From the NCBI GenBank assembly GCA_964017155.1, contig OZ024856.1, positions 9,995,882 through 10,059,881 of the forward strand: 64,000 nucleotides of DNA, written 5' to 3'. Of this stretch, positions 47,210-59,655 are shown in pieces (within the stretch, counting starts at the first letter, position 1; each line of letters begins with the position of its first letter). The notes under the pieces are model-generated. The model was not told the DNA's origin. It did not search any database and saw only the letters and a list, made by a program, of their open reading frames with translations. The translations under genes were made by a program, and so were the position numbers. The DNA is from Oasisia sp. SBJ-2009 (taxonomy: Eukaryota > Annelida > Polychaeta > Sabellida > Siboglinidae).

Positions 47210-50150
47210 TCTGAATTTCACTACACGTATAAAATGACGGTCACGGTTGTATGTGGTTTCGTTATCGGAACGACTGTAGTCCGAATCCCCGCAAAAGGTT
47301 ACTATATGGGTACATTTACATTCTGATATACTAATTAAATGCGGCTCACTGAATAGCCAAATGTAATTATTTATTGATATGCAGTTACTTTATTTGCAAA
47401 CAACATTCCCAGTTTCTGGAGCGGGCTCATGTAAATAAGATTAGTCTGAATCCCCCATCAACAGGTAACTGTACCTGTCGGTCTTAATGCTGTGCACATT
47501 TCTTTGAACAGCTTCAAATTTAAAAAACGCTGGTTTAGCGAAACAAGGGAGATGGGCATGTGGTTCGAACCGAGAGGAGATGTCGTTTCTGGAGTAGTTA
47601 ATAAAAGCGAGAGTAATCCTACCACACCAACGAAAAACGTAACATATTTACAAGTTCTACTTCTTTGCAAAACAGAACAGCTGACAAGTCAGTACTCTTA
47701 AGTATAAGAAGTAGATTGCGATGCAGCTAGGTTTTGGGAGAACGGATCTTCGAGGTGCGTGAGAGGAGTTCGAGAGGAGGAGGGTTCGTTTGTGTTTGCG
47801 TTTTTACCTCGAACCCCCAAAAAAGTTTTCATTTTTGGATTTTAATGTAAAAAAAATTGAAGCGAAGGTTTATTTTAGTTACATTTAAGCTGCTTTAGCG
47901 GGAAAACGTAGATTGGATGATAATATAAGCGAGGATTCAGCGGAGGTTCGTTTTCAATGAAGGTGCTTAAAAGGGAGGTTTGGAAGAACATTCCGAACTC
48001 CTGCCTCGTTACGGGACTAAATTATCATTTTCGTTTGCCATCTGGGGTTTTGCTTTAAATAGCACTGTTGCTCGTTAACTATCAGATCTATAAAAAATAT
48101 TATAGCGTTTGTTGATGTTGTGGCTAAGTGTCACTAACCTGCAACATACGTCAACGTTGAGTTTGTACTCTGCTGCTTCTGCCGTGACTGCTACCGCTTG
48201 CAGTTGCAACAACCGCTGCCGTGACCGTGTCTGTCGAGAGATGCCCAAGGCTGGCCAATGCACGTTGCAAGCAGTTGGCTTATGAAGACATTTCCACGCG
48301 TCGGTGGACAAGATTCTAATAACTCACGCGTGTCTTCAGTCACTCAGTGCCAGTCGAGAGTAGTGGTGTGTGAACAGCGGGTACTAGACCTTGTAGACTA
48401 TAGGTTTTAATTGCCGTTTAATATACAATTTAATATGGCGTTTGAGTGAATAATATATGCCGAAGATAAAGTGACGCGTTCGAGTTCATATCGCTTGTTC
48501 CTTATGTCACTAATGAATTCTTTGACATTACGGTCTGTTGCCTGTACATGAATCATTTGATGTAATGGTTCATGCGTTGCTCGTACAAACTCGACATCTG
48601 TGATGCATTGAACTATCCTAGTCTGTACAAGGTCGACTTCCTTGAAGTTGTAGGTTTTTGTTTGTTCGTTTGTATGCGAAACACTGGACTTCTTTGACTT
48701 GTCCGTCCGCTATCTGTACACGCCAGATTTATTTGACACCGTAATCCGGTCTTTTACAAGTTCGATTTCGTTGATGTTGTGTTTCTTTGTCTGTACATGT
48801 TCGTCTGTGGTGTACACGCACGACTTCGGTGGTTGCGAATCCTAGTCTCTGTACTCAGTTGACTAGCACATACTTCGTCTGATGCTGCACCAACACAGGC
48901 AGCAGGAGTGACTTTGGAAGCTCGGCTTTATACGTATATTTTGCTGATTTATGTCTTGTCCAATTCGTTTTGCACTGTGGCCGGACTCCACTAAAAAGTG
49001 CCTGTACACAGCTGCTAAGGCTAAGCACATTGGCATTAGCATAATCTTTGATGTCTGCAATCGTCATTGTAACGTAGTAATGGATTGCTACAAGTAGCTG
49101 CTCAACTAAGATATTTATTAACATGGCTATACTTGGAAATGATGGGATACAACACAATCAAATATCCTCCCAAGGCCACAATGTAGGAACACATAGCATA
49201 AGTAATTAATGTTTTATATGATAATATTTGCATATATTAATTATATCAAAATCATGAGTTGTACAACATATCACGTGGTGTGGTCAACATGTTTGTGTCG
49301 ATAAGCCTCCACTTGTTGTTATTTATTCTGTTGCTTCTGCAAAAACCAGCACTAAGTATAAATCCAGACCAAGAACATCGAATTGATCACTAAAGTAGAT
49401 TGAAAAGGCACCAAGGACACCGACTAATCACACTAGTAACTGACTTAGTAGTAGAAAGACATACCGATCTCAAGGTGACCACCCTACTGTCGTGAGGTGA
49501 AGTCTACAAGTCACTATTGGAGATATAATGACGAATTAGAAAAGAAACAACGCAAATGGCACATAAAATATATTTAATATAAATCTGGTTATTTGACACC
49601 GAATACACATATACTGAATTAATTTGTGTTGACTACTGTTAATGTAAATATATATAATTCAGCCTCAGATTTAGGCATGTGACGCTGGAGGATTTCGTGA
49701 ATCTCAGGAGAGTAAAATTGTAGGATTTTGTGGACCTCAGAGAGACACTAGCTGTTGGTTCTTTAAATGGGTCACTGTGCCATTTGTTGGTCAAATCATA
49801 AATCTGCCCTGTTCTGTTGCTTTGTACTGGGAGTTGCTCAATAGTAATTTTGCCGTTTCATCTAACTGAGTACAATCCGTAATATCAATCAGACGATCTA
49901 GTTTCTGTTAAGGTGAATGTTCAATGTTCAAATAGCATCATGCCAATAAACAAATTGTGCCAATAGTGGTAAAAGAATTCAGCAATAGACACACCAATCA
50001 ACTTTTGAGTATAAATCAGAATCGCTCTGTGGGGTACAACATTGTGTACAGTGCTTGAACAAATACGTCCAAACGGTCTCAATTCGTTTGATCATTTAAT
50101 ATATGTGATTGGTGGAGACTGGTGGTTACTTCGGCTGCATGGCTGCTAAT
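47210..50150. other. Gene-poor region
   Basis: No conserved frame or clear exon seen. Contains moderately GC-balanced non-repetitive sequence with repeated TGTACA words at 48540-48830. I cannot exclude non-coding exons. Confidence 0.45.
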
Positions 50151-50176
50151 TCAACTGATTCAAATCTCTAAAATAG

Positions 50177-50256
<80 letters not shown>

Positions 50257-50340
50257 CTATTTTAGACAAAAGAACATGTATATAGCAATACTATAATGTA
50301 TATATAGATATGATGTTTTTACAGTTTTGAATCAGTTGAA
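50150..50340. repeat. TA-cored palindromic MITE
   Basis: CTAAAATAGTTCA (50168-50180) and TGAACTATTTTAG (50253-50265) flank a (TA)n core. Further out TCAACTGATTCAAA (50152-50165) mirrors TTTGAATCAGTTGA (50326-50339). The whole would fold into one long stem. Confidence 0.8.
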
Positions 50341-50579
50341 CGCCATCTATCCCCAGCCTCGTTTTCGCGCGCGAGAATTACACGCCCTAGTTAACTTTAC
50401 CCAAAATTCCGTTAGATGACACGTTTGCGCTCGAATATTTATAAACTTTACTTACTGCATTCGCACGTGCGAAATTGTTTAAATACTTATAAATAATAAT
50501 ATAATAATTAATTATTATAATCAATATGAGTTGCAGGAAAAAATAACTGTTATTATAATATAATAATATTATTTATATA

Positions 50580-50612
50580 GCGCCACAGCCATAACTGGTT
50601 GTGGCGCCTCAC
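50580..50612. repeat. Small hairpin GCGCCACAGCC / GGTTGTGGCGC
   Basis: Arms of 11 bp with one G-T type mismatch around a 6 nt loop, after TTATATA. Resembles the end of a short interspersed repeat. Confidence 0.5.
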
Positions 50613-50931
50613 AATATGCCGCTATAAAAATATAATTAGAAGAAAACTAACCACAGATAATATTTTAAAATTAATAATGAAAATACATATGTCTATATAA
50701 TTAACTAAAGTGACCTGTCAGTATTAAAAAGAACCCGTACAAATTCAATAACAACAATATGAACTGCTGACGACAGACATCGCATGAAGATTATTGGTTT
50801 ATTGTTATTTGTTATTATTAAAGTTATCTCCGTCCCATTTATATTCATTACACTGTGGCAACCGTCAACGATTTATGCAAACGACAACGTCATATTAACC
50901 TTCATAGTCAGGTCGCCAAAGCTGATTTTTG

Positions 50932-51160
50932 GGCCTAACCCTGCACCGGCTGATATAGTTTTTTTCTCGCTGGATTCTACATCCTTAGGACCTCTATAAC
51001 GAATATCAAGCGGATATCAAGCGGATATCCTTGAGCAATTCGATATATTCAAGATGGCCGCCAAGATGGCCGCCGGCGCCAATACAAAAATATATTTCGA
51101 ACCAGTAGACATAGAATCGTCTGTGATACCACTTTTTTAGGTTAACCTGTTATGAGCAAT
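50932..51160 (+). repeat. Inverted repeat pair, left member
   Basis: About 230 bp from CCTGCACCGGCTGATAT to TGTTATGAGCAATC, matching 55380-55612 in inverse. It includes two AAGATGGCCGCC units and AAGCGGATATC twice. Translation resembles PAPADIVFFSLDSTSLGPL in both members, but this one has a stop after it. Confidence 0.85.
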
Positions 51161-51840
51161 CCATTTTTGGTTTACGTTTTGCAATTCGAGGTCAACAAAA
51201 GGTCAAAGGTCACGATCAATGTAGTGAAGACAACTGACATTAGGTTCAGAGGGGAGATTAGCAATTTTTCTGAAATGAGTTGTGCAAGTGCATGTATTGT
51301 TGGCCTTACAATGATCGAGAGCGTGTCAAGTTCATTCTCTATTAAATAATTATGTAGTTTACAGACAATATTAAATGTACAAAGCAGGAATGTAGATGAT
51401 ATAAACATGCAAAACATAATTCTGAATCAAATTTTGACGCATATATATCAATAAATATCACTGCATTTTTGCAAAATGATATATTCATGACATATCAAAA
51501 TGGATAAGCCAAATCGTATCTGTGGAGAAAATGGTTATTTTTTAATCGGCGTAAGCGTCGCGGCTGAATACGCCATGTTTGAAGTAGGTAAGAGTGATCA
51601 TTGAAAGTGCTAGTTCTCTCGTATTCCTCAAATTTGTAGCAAAACTGTACAATTCTGTATCTACTATAGACGAACATGTTTGGCATGTTGTGAAACGATG
51701 TAGATAGTTGACTGTGGACAGCGTAGTGGTGGTGCGACAGTGAACTAACAATCAATCATAGCGTAGCAATTAATATTTTGTGATGGATTGGCAAGTCAAC
51801 TGATGCAATGACAAATGTCTTTGCAAATGTTGCTACAGTT
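51160..51840. other. No gene recognised
   Basis: AT-rich with chance frames. Confidence 0.5.
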
Positions 51841-51849
51841 GCTCAGACA

Positions 51850-53026
51850 ATGAAAGACTCCAGGTGAGTCCGAGCTGTGATAGACTGCACAGTATTATGA
51901 AAGCCAGTGAAATACCAGGCGATAACATATATTCAGATCTTCAGATAAAATTGGAAAGTGATCCAACGTATCAGGGTAAATATCACAAATCTTGTGTGAC
52001 AAAGTATATTACAAAGGCAACACGCTCAGCAGAAAAACAGAAACGAGCTCTATCAAGTCCATCCCATCTACATGAGAAGAGAACGTGACCGTTTGATTGG
52101 CTTCGCCAGTGTTTCTATTGTCGTGGTTCGTGCAATATTGACCAAGATCTAAAGAACCCAATATCTTGTGAGAGAAACTGAAGAGAAGCATTAGAATGAA
52201 GATGGAACAGAGAAGGCAGATGCCATGGAACATAGAATAAAGGATATATGCAATGAAAGAGCAGACGAGTGGGCTGATGATGTACTTGGGCGCATAGCTT
52301 GTCTCACACGCTGACGCGCGTTACCACACAGATTGCTATGCCCGATTCTTCAGCGGGCGCTCTCTTCCAGGTAATACCAGCAAAGAATCATCACACGATA
52401 TCGCTCGTAGTCCTCTATAGTTGCTCATGAAAGATTTGCAACGTCAGCGATCTCAGAGGTGGGTCTGTGTTTGGTTGATGGAGAGGTATGTGGAGCTCGG
52501 TGGGAAGCGTATGCGGCGTTCCACGATAATCCGAGCGGTAGTCTTCCGCGACAGTACTATTGCCACTCTGCAAATGATCAAGGATGACGATGGGGATGAC
52601 AATCTGGAGACCGCGCTGGATGTGGTGGCAACCCACATCAAGAAGGAATGTTCGATGATGGATTACAAGCATCAGATATGTCATACGAACACCTCCAAAG
52701 GGATCGCAGACGAATCTGCACCGGATACCCTCCAGCAGTTACTAAGAAAAATGTCCATCGGTTAACAATGTCTTCCGTCTCTCCTAATTGGAAATATCAT
52801 TACCAGCGCCATCAAGAAACACCCTACTCAATTCCAAGTCGCGCTCGGGGTGTATTTCAACAAAAAGAAGACCGTCAAGCACATGCATGACTATATCGTC
52901 TGTTGTTCGTATGATGAGTTGCTGCGCTTCAAGAAATCCTCGGTAGTGTCAAAATACGTCCAGATTAGCAATGACTGACGGCAACCCGTACAGTGGAAGG
53001 ACATGTTTAAGTCATAGTCGACAATT
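51850..53026 (+). pseudogene. 5' part of a multi-copy Cys/His-rich gene family, broken
   Basis: Several frames in order give zinc-ligand-like pieces. First comes YQGKYHKSCVTKYI, then (after stops) a LGRIACLT/HADARYHTDCYARF segment near 52290-52350. A SIVAHERFA-type stretch follows, then a LGVYFNKKKTVKHMHDY segment and a CSYDELLRFKKS segment (52810-52950). I recall this arrangement (YH..C motifs, then a CTYxEVxxF segment) from large families of uncharacterised proteins in cnidarians, molluscs and fishes. No function is known to me. Numerous stops and frameshifts. It is cut at 53027 by a CR1 insertion; the tail resumes at about 54300. Confidence 0.6.
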
Positions 53027-54297
53027 AAAAGCGAGGTCATGCTTAACAAATATGTTATGTTTTTTGGAAGATGTCACAAAGTGGGTAGATGAGGGATCAC
53101 CAGTAGATATAATCTACTTAGATTTTAAAAAAGCCTTTGACAAAGTGCCACACCAAAGATTACTACTTAAACTAAAGGCCAATGGCATAGGAAATAGTAT
53201 GATTAACTGGATAGAAAAATGGCTTATTGATAGAAGACAAAGAGTAGTAGTTGATGGGGAGGTTTCAAATTGGAAATCTGTTTTGAGTGGAGTACCGCAA
53301 GGATCAGTATTGGGACCTATTTTATTCTTAATATATATCAATGATTTGGATGATGACGTAACAAGCAAGGTGTTGAAGTTTGCGGACGACACAAAAGTGT
53401 TTAGGAAAATAAAAAGTGATGCAGATAGACAGCATTTACAAGATGATCTAAATAAGTTGATAGAATGGTCTGAGAAATGGCAAATGCTGTTTAACTTTGG
53501 AAAGTGTAAGTGCCTCCACACAGGACATGGGAATGAAAATGCACAATATACAATGGGTGGTACTGTACTAAATACTACTGTAAAGGAAAAGGACTTAGGT
53601 TTAACCATTAGTGCTGACATGAAGGTATCAGAGCAGTGTGGAATTGCAGCAGCGAAGGCAAACCAAATTCTTGGATTAATTAGGCGAAATATAGTATACA
53701 AAGAAAAAGAACTAATAATACCGCTTTATAAAACAATAGTTAGGCCTCATTTAGAATATTGTATACAAGCATGGAGGCCATATCGCAAGAAGGATATTGA
53801 TATGCTAGAAAGAGTACAAAGGAGAGCAACAAAAATGATACAAAAACTCAGGAATATTAGTTATGAAATGCGTCTAAAGGAATGTGGTCTAACAACACTA
53901 GAAACCAGAAGATTGAGAGGAGATCAGATTGAGGTTTTTAAAATATTGAATGGGTATGAAAATATTGACAGAAATATTTTTTTCACGGTCAAGGAAGAGA
54001 GAAGGACTAGAGGACATGGAGTTGCATTAGCAAAGAAGCAGTGTAGACTAGATATTAGAAAATTTTCATTTTCCCAAAGAATAGTAAACGAATGGAACAA
54101 ATTATCAGCTGATTGTGTAGGTGCTAGAAGTGTTAATATGTTTAAAAATAAAATTGACATATACCTAAGACGGGCAGGGTATACTTAGATAGATAGGTTG
54201 GACTCTCGATAAGCCAAACGGCTTCCTTGTCCACCTGCCATCTAGAGTTGATTCTCTAGGTGGCAATCTTGTTAAATCTTGTTAAATCTTGTTAAAT
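53027..54297 (+). mobile_element. 5'-truncated CR1 LINE copy
   Basis: Begins at TAAAAGCGAGGTCATGCTTA, equal to codon 580 or so of the ORF2 at 39.9 kb. It runs open to TAG at 54186-54188 with GVPQGSVLGP and FADDTKVF intact, then the same 3' UTR and (AATCTTGTTA)3 tail. Substitutions relative to the full copy are few, for example Tyr to Phe in LFNFGKC. The 5' truncation is typical of incomplete reverse transcription. It lies inside the Cys/His-rich gene relic. Confidence 0.93.
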
Positions 54298-54932
54298 TGT
54301 GATGTTGGCTGAGCAGCCCCAATGGGTTGTTGTCCACTCGTGACATGGCGACCATCGAGACACATTCAAAATCTCCAGTAGTGCCAGTCGCAGACACGAT
54401 ACACGTTTCAGCAAGGCTGAGATGTCCAATCCCATTTGCTTCGATGGGGAACATGAAATAATCATAAACAGTGCTAGAAAGAAGCCATTCCCTCTATCTC
54501 TACCCCAGCATGATTTGCCTTATGAGCACTTCGAAGTTCAACGCATATCCTATACTGGTGTGTAGGTTCTGAGAGCAGGTAATCAACATATTTCAAATAC
54601 TCTGCTCCCTTCCTCCAAATGAGACAGCATTCAGAGAGAATGCCCTACATGGTCATCTCGCGGTGGCCATCTGGCTGGATTGCCTCAAGACAGACCCTCC
54701 TGCCCTTGACCCAACGAAGCATGTGTGGTACCATATTGAGGGCAGCGCCGCACTTTCCCCAACTATCGTCCCTTCAGACAGTCCTCTAGCTCCTGCTGAG
54801 CTGCTCAAGCTCTTGAAATGTGACTGCAGAAACCATAACGCCGTGTGCAACCAAGAGGTGTAGCTGCAAGGCAAATGGACTCAGTTGCACCATTTCCTGG
54901 CACTGCATAGGGGAGGATGATTGCAACAACAA
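54298..54932 (+). pseudogene. 3' part of the split Cys/His-rich gene family member
   Basis: After the LINE, one frame (54600-54858) reads LPPNETAFRENALHGHLAVA, AIWLDCLKTDPPALDPTKHV, PSDSPLAPAELLKLLKCDC and CNQE. A one-base shift then leads into a cysteine-rich tail: CSCKANGLSCTIS, then CIGEDDCNNK and TAG (54847-54932). A PP(T/N)...AL segment, then a tryptophan-rich part, then LLKLLKCxC and a Cys-rich end closely parallel the family at 62.1-64 kb. Function unknown. It once was continuous with 51850-53026. Confidence 0.7.
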
Positions 54933-54939
54933 ATAGATC

Positions 54940-55034
54940 ATCTAACTGTATTGACAGGGACATTTTGAATGCTTGTGCATGACACTGCTAGACGTTAATA
55001 ATTAGTTATTTCAAAGGAATGTGTGTGTGTGTGA

Positions 55035-55079
<45 letters not shown>

Positions 55080-55380
55080 TGTGTACCCTCACACTAGGAT
55101 AATAATCGTTCTGGCACTTATTCAGATAAATGATTATCGGACATTGCGTGACTTTGGCTTTGACCGTTGCATGGTTTATCTAACACGTATTTGAACTATA
55201 ACATTCAGATCTCGTTTAAACATAACTCCACATTTCATTTTTGAACACTAATATTACATACATATGTTAATTACATGCAAAACTACTGTTTTTTTGTTGA
55301 ATTATCTCTGAGACATGAACTTGCACATGACCTTTAACCGCTATGTTGACTTCAAATGGCAAAAATACACCCAAAAATTG
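54940..55380. repeat. GT and (GTGC)n microsatellite plus unassigned sequence
   Basis: GTGTGTGTGACTGTGTGTGTG then seven GTGC/GTGCGTGC units at 55020-55084. The rest has no gene. Confidence 0.8.
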
Positions 55381-55612
55381 ATTGCTCATAACAAGTATAC
55401 CTAAAAAGGTGGTATCACGGGCGATTCTAAGCCCACTGGTTCGAAAGTTATTTTTCTATTGGCGACGGCGGCCATCTTGGCGGCCATCTTGGATATCTGA
55501 AATTGCTCAAGGATATCCGCTTGATATCCGCTTGATGTTCGCTTTAGAGGTCCTAAGGATGTAGAATCCAGCGAGAAAAAAACGATATCAGCCGGTGCAG
55601 GGTATACATGTC
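55380..55612 (-). repeat. Inverted repeat pair, right member
   Basis: Inverse of 50932-51160, with two GGCGGCCATCTTGG units and TATCCGCTTGA twice. It directly continues the open frame of the exon-like segment to its left end on the minus strand. Confidence 0.85.
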
Positions 55613-55849
55613 TGGCGACCTGACTATCATCTAGAATAGTTTCAGCACTTGTGCTATTTAGTTTCCCCCTTTCGTTGTCGTCGTACCGGTACCAATACAC
55701 ATCATTCTCCACCGCATCGTACACTGGAGAGTCGAATCTCTGATGACCCAGAGAAATTCTTGTGACGGTTTCGTCGGCCAAGTTCAACTGCCGCAATGTA
55801 TAAGACCATTCGTCGAAGACAAGTATGAAGTTGTCTTCTGTCAGATCAC
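55608..55849 (-). CDS. Candidate exon, beta-propeller (YWTD-like) fragment
   Basis: On the minus strand a good acceptor (TTTGACTTCTGCAG, AG at 55851-55850) opens 242 nt with two phase bases and 80 codons. A weak donor GTATAC follows at 55607. The peptide has LRQLNLADETVTRISLG, then SPVYDAVENDVYWYRYDD. This pattern of hydrophobic strand, NLAD and D..E..VYW resembles one blade of an LDL-receptor class B/YWTD propeller, usual in extracellular receptors. No neighbouring exons were identified. If the donor is skipped the frame runs on into the repeat and ends at 55401. Assignment tentative. Confidence 0.45.
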
Positions 55850-56012
55850 CTGCAGAAGTCAAATGTATATTATAATAATAGAGCCATTATAGGATGACTA
55901 TTTTATTATAGGATGACATGTTATTTTCTTTAACATATTAATTAGAGTTACCACATAATTTTCCTCCACATTGATGTTAACGTTCTATAAGTAGCAAAGC
56001 ACGCATACACGC

Positions 56013-56272
<260 letters not shown>

Positions 56273-56381
56273 CACCACCACCATCACAACATCTATGCCA
56301 GTCAAATGGCAAACGAAATTACACCCTCTCACACGCATTACACTTCACCATCAGCAATTAAGTGTCGCTGCATTCGCTAGG

Positions 56382-56550
56382 TGACGCTGTCGCGCTTACA
56401 TTTTTCCGATCGTTATAAACTTTCCGATTGACGCTTCTACGTATGCGCGATAAATATAAAATCATCAATGTGCAGCGAAACGGCAAAGCATTTTTGATAT
56501 AAATGTCACGGGCTGTTCTTTAACTCTCCTGTGATGATTAAAATGTCGTT
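56382..56550 (+). repeat. Third copy of the 37.6 kb MITE end
   Basis: GCTGTCGCGCTTACATTTTT and continuing CGATCGTTATAAACTTTCCG, ATGTGCAGCGAAACGG and CCTGTGATGATTA match the right half of 37576-38051 in inverse. Confidence 0.75.
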
Positions 56551-57514
56551 CAATATAATAACATTCCCGCCCCCGTCGGGTGGCGACCTCGCTCTTCTGG
56601 AATTTGAATGACAACGCGGCGATTCGAGTGACAGCGTTAGAATTCTTAGACATTCGACGGTTAGCAATACGACGGTTAGCATTACGACGGTTAGCATTAC
56701 GCGTCGGATCTGCTGTGGACGAGGGCTAGGGAAAACTTGCGTCAAAAGAAGACACTTTCGGTAAGTAGTGATTTGCGTTCGGAGAATCTTGAAGAAGATA
56801 ATTACGAGACCTATTGCCCTTTTAGTTATAAATAACTATAGTAATATTATATAATCTTTACTGACTCTTCGGAAGAGTTCGTTTTACAAAATCCTGTCAT
56901 CGATAAATCACACATTACGACGAACAAACAGTTCACATGTGATTTCAATGACGCAACATTAGGACAGTTAATCGGCACGATGACTGTAGATTGTATAGAG
57001 AAATGACTTTGTATAGGAATTGTCGTCTATATTGTTATGTTTATGCGTTAAACTAAGCTGTGGCGCTACACCGAGCAGTTGATTAACTGATGGGACTCAT
57101 TGCTAGTGCTTTCTGTAGGTTCTTTGTTTGAGCAGCTTTTCTAAGGAGTGAGGGGATACGCCGATAATCTGGCCTGACCCGTATGCGATCCTGTAAAATG
57201 TCTTCCAGTTTTTTAACTAAGAGTCCCATACACCAATTCAAGAGACCAAACACCAGAACGCCTTCTAACACTGGCCTATAGGAAAGCACGAGAATGAAGT
57301 ATATTTATGTTGACATGTTTTGGTATGTGAAGATACATTGATCAGACCATGTTCAATCACTTGCGACAATAGTGCCTACGAAGAACAAAGGTTTGACTAC
57401 TTCAATGGTTTCATTTTATATATTTACTGAGCCATGTTATGGCATCCCTTCCCCTATTCCTGTCATTTAGAAAAACTATTTTATATGTAAATATAAAAAT
57501 ATATTTTATAAGAT

Positions 57515-57800
57515 TGCCACCAAGAGAATGATCTCTGAACGGCAGGGCAGACAAGGGAGCTCTTCGGAGTATTGAGAGCTCAACCATTTTTTCTGCGTAT
57601 ACCCGCCGGTCTAATGTATATGTCGATTTTATTTTAAAAGGTATTTACGTCACTAGCTAGTTCAGCAGATAACCTATTCCATTCTTTTATAGATATTTGT
57701 GAAAATGAAAACTTCTAGTTCGTTATTCCGTCTATCTATCTTAATTGAGAAAAAAATATATCCACCAAAATTGTCACAATGCTACAATATGTCAATACTC
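57515..57800 (-). pseudogene. CR1-type LINE 3' relic (duplicate)
   Basis: Duplicate of the relic at 33485-33780, with the same truncation and small differences such as a missing ATTT near 57480. Confidence 0.75.
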
Positions 57801-57948
57801 CTCTCTGACCTTAGTTGTTCTTTTACGTCAATTGTTTCTTTTACGGCCCAATTTGAGACGGGATCAACATTAACGTGATTCTTCGATTCACGAGGGATTC
57901 ACATCCCTCAATTGTAAGAGCGAGGTTTCTAAGCTAAACATACAACGC

Positions 57949-58020
57949 TTGCCCTGACCGGGTATTGACCCCGGGCTGCCGGCCTGCCGGACGGTTGTGC
58001 TGACCACTACACAACCCACA
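57949..58020 (-). mobile_element. tRNA-like SINE head (duplicate, more complete)
   Basis: Minus strand GTTGTGTAGTGGTCAGCACA and then GGGGTCAATACCCGG at normal tRNA box spacing. Confidence 0.6.
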
Positions 58021-58207
58021 TCTCTCCTTCCTGGACAATAACACCTACATTAAACCAATACTTTTTAATCAATGTAGCATCAAAATTGTCATGTATTGCT
58101 TCTTCAATTGTTTAGCATATCTACGTTATATTATATGTACTGTTGCATTGACAATCACGGTCCTTGGAAACATAAAATATATTTTTCATGCGGTTACCGT
58201 GAATAAA

Positions 58208-58668
58208 TAATGTTTATTATTATTATGATTATGATTATGATTATGATTATGATTATGATTATGATTATGATTATGATTATGATTATGATTATGATTATGA
58301 TTATGATTATGATTATGATTATGATTATGATTATGATTAGTATTAGTATTAGTATTAGTATTAGTATTAGTATTAGTATTAGTATTAGTATTAGTATTAG
58401 TATTAGTATTAGTATTAGTATTAGTATTAGTATTAGTATTAGTATTAGTATTAGTATTAGTATTAGTATTAGTATTAGTATTAGTATTAGTATTAGTATT
58501 AGTATTAGTATTAGTATTAGTATTAGTATTAGTATTAGTATTAGTATTAGTATTAGTATTAGTATTAGTATTAGTATTAGTATTAGTATTAGTATTAGTA
58601 TTAGTATTAGTATTAGTATTAGTATTAGTATTAGTATTAGTATTAGTATTAGTATTAGTATTAGTATT

Positions 58669-58726
<58 letters not shown>

Positions 58727-58728
58727 CC
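58208..58728. repeat. Compound (GATTAT)n (AGTATT)n (ATT)n microsatellite
   Basis: About 19 GATTAT units, then about 55 AGTATT units, then about 18 ATT. The duplicate locus (34155-34180) has only about seven ATT, so expansion followed duplication. Poly-Met-Ile, Ser-Ile and Ile-Leu frames are artefacts. Confidence 0.95.
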
Positions 58729-59104
58729 ATTATTAGAACACTTCGATGTCCATTATTAGAACATTTCGCCGCATTTTCGAATATTGTTCAGTTTCGGTCT
58801 CTTGCATTATTTCGGTTCAGCCAATTGTATATAAGTCCATCTATAAAGATAATGGTGAGTATACATGTATGTCAGAAAAAATTTCGCGTAGTAATTGTAA
58901 AGTGATCGAATGTTTCCTAGATATCTCGACGTTTTGATCGTTTGAAAAGGCGTAACAACCAGTGAACTCAAAAGAAATGTCGTAGTACCAATACAGGTCA
59001 AAAATTATTCCAACGATAAATATACCATAGGTGATACAGTTGAAATGCGAATTAACATAAATATTAACTAAGAGATGGGCAGACAGCCTCGCGTAAGCCA
59101 AATA

Positions 59105-59148
<44 letters not shown>

Positions 59149-59186
59149 CACGCGAACATGTGTCATCGGTTAAATTATTAATATCT

Positions 59187-59556
59187 ATGTTTAAACAAAA
59201 CGAACTGTCAAATACTGCGGCATTTGTTGTAGGTGCGCGAAACGACACGACCCAAAGTAAGGATGCGAACGCGAACGGGAATATTTTTTGTATAATATTA
59301 TGTTTAGTGATAATCATCGTGGTCTTGATCAAGGCAAACCGCCAGCTCAGTGTTCCCAATGTCGGACAAACGACGCCATCCGTATTCAGTCACGCAGGAG
59401 AAACTGAGCGTTTGAAGAGGCTGACCGATGCGCTACCGTGGCTCTCCCATCCCCGGCTACCGCGGGTCATCACCCGACACGAACGGGATCGGTGCGTCGA
59501 CCTGATGGCAACAATCGACGCCATCTTTCGTGAGTTCAACATCACCTACACCATCA

Positions 59557-59655
<99 letters not shown>

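Noticed and set aside
46370..47214. Gly/Arg-, Pro/Arg- and Arg/Leu/Thr-rich frames near 47 kb
   Set aside because: Encoded by CCCCCG hexamers and a 25 bp unit that cycles through all frames. Although (GGGGGC)n recalls repeat-expansion loci, nothing shows a transcribed host gene here.
48855..49157. 100-codon minus frame
   Set aside because: Chance frame in non-repetitive DNA; no start context or motif.
58194..58905. Ile-Leu and Ser-Ile repeats as a membrane or silk-like protein
   Set aside because: Microsatellite translation only.
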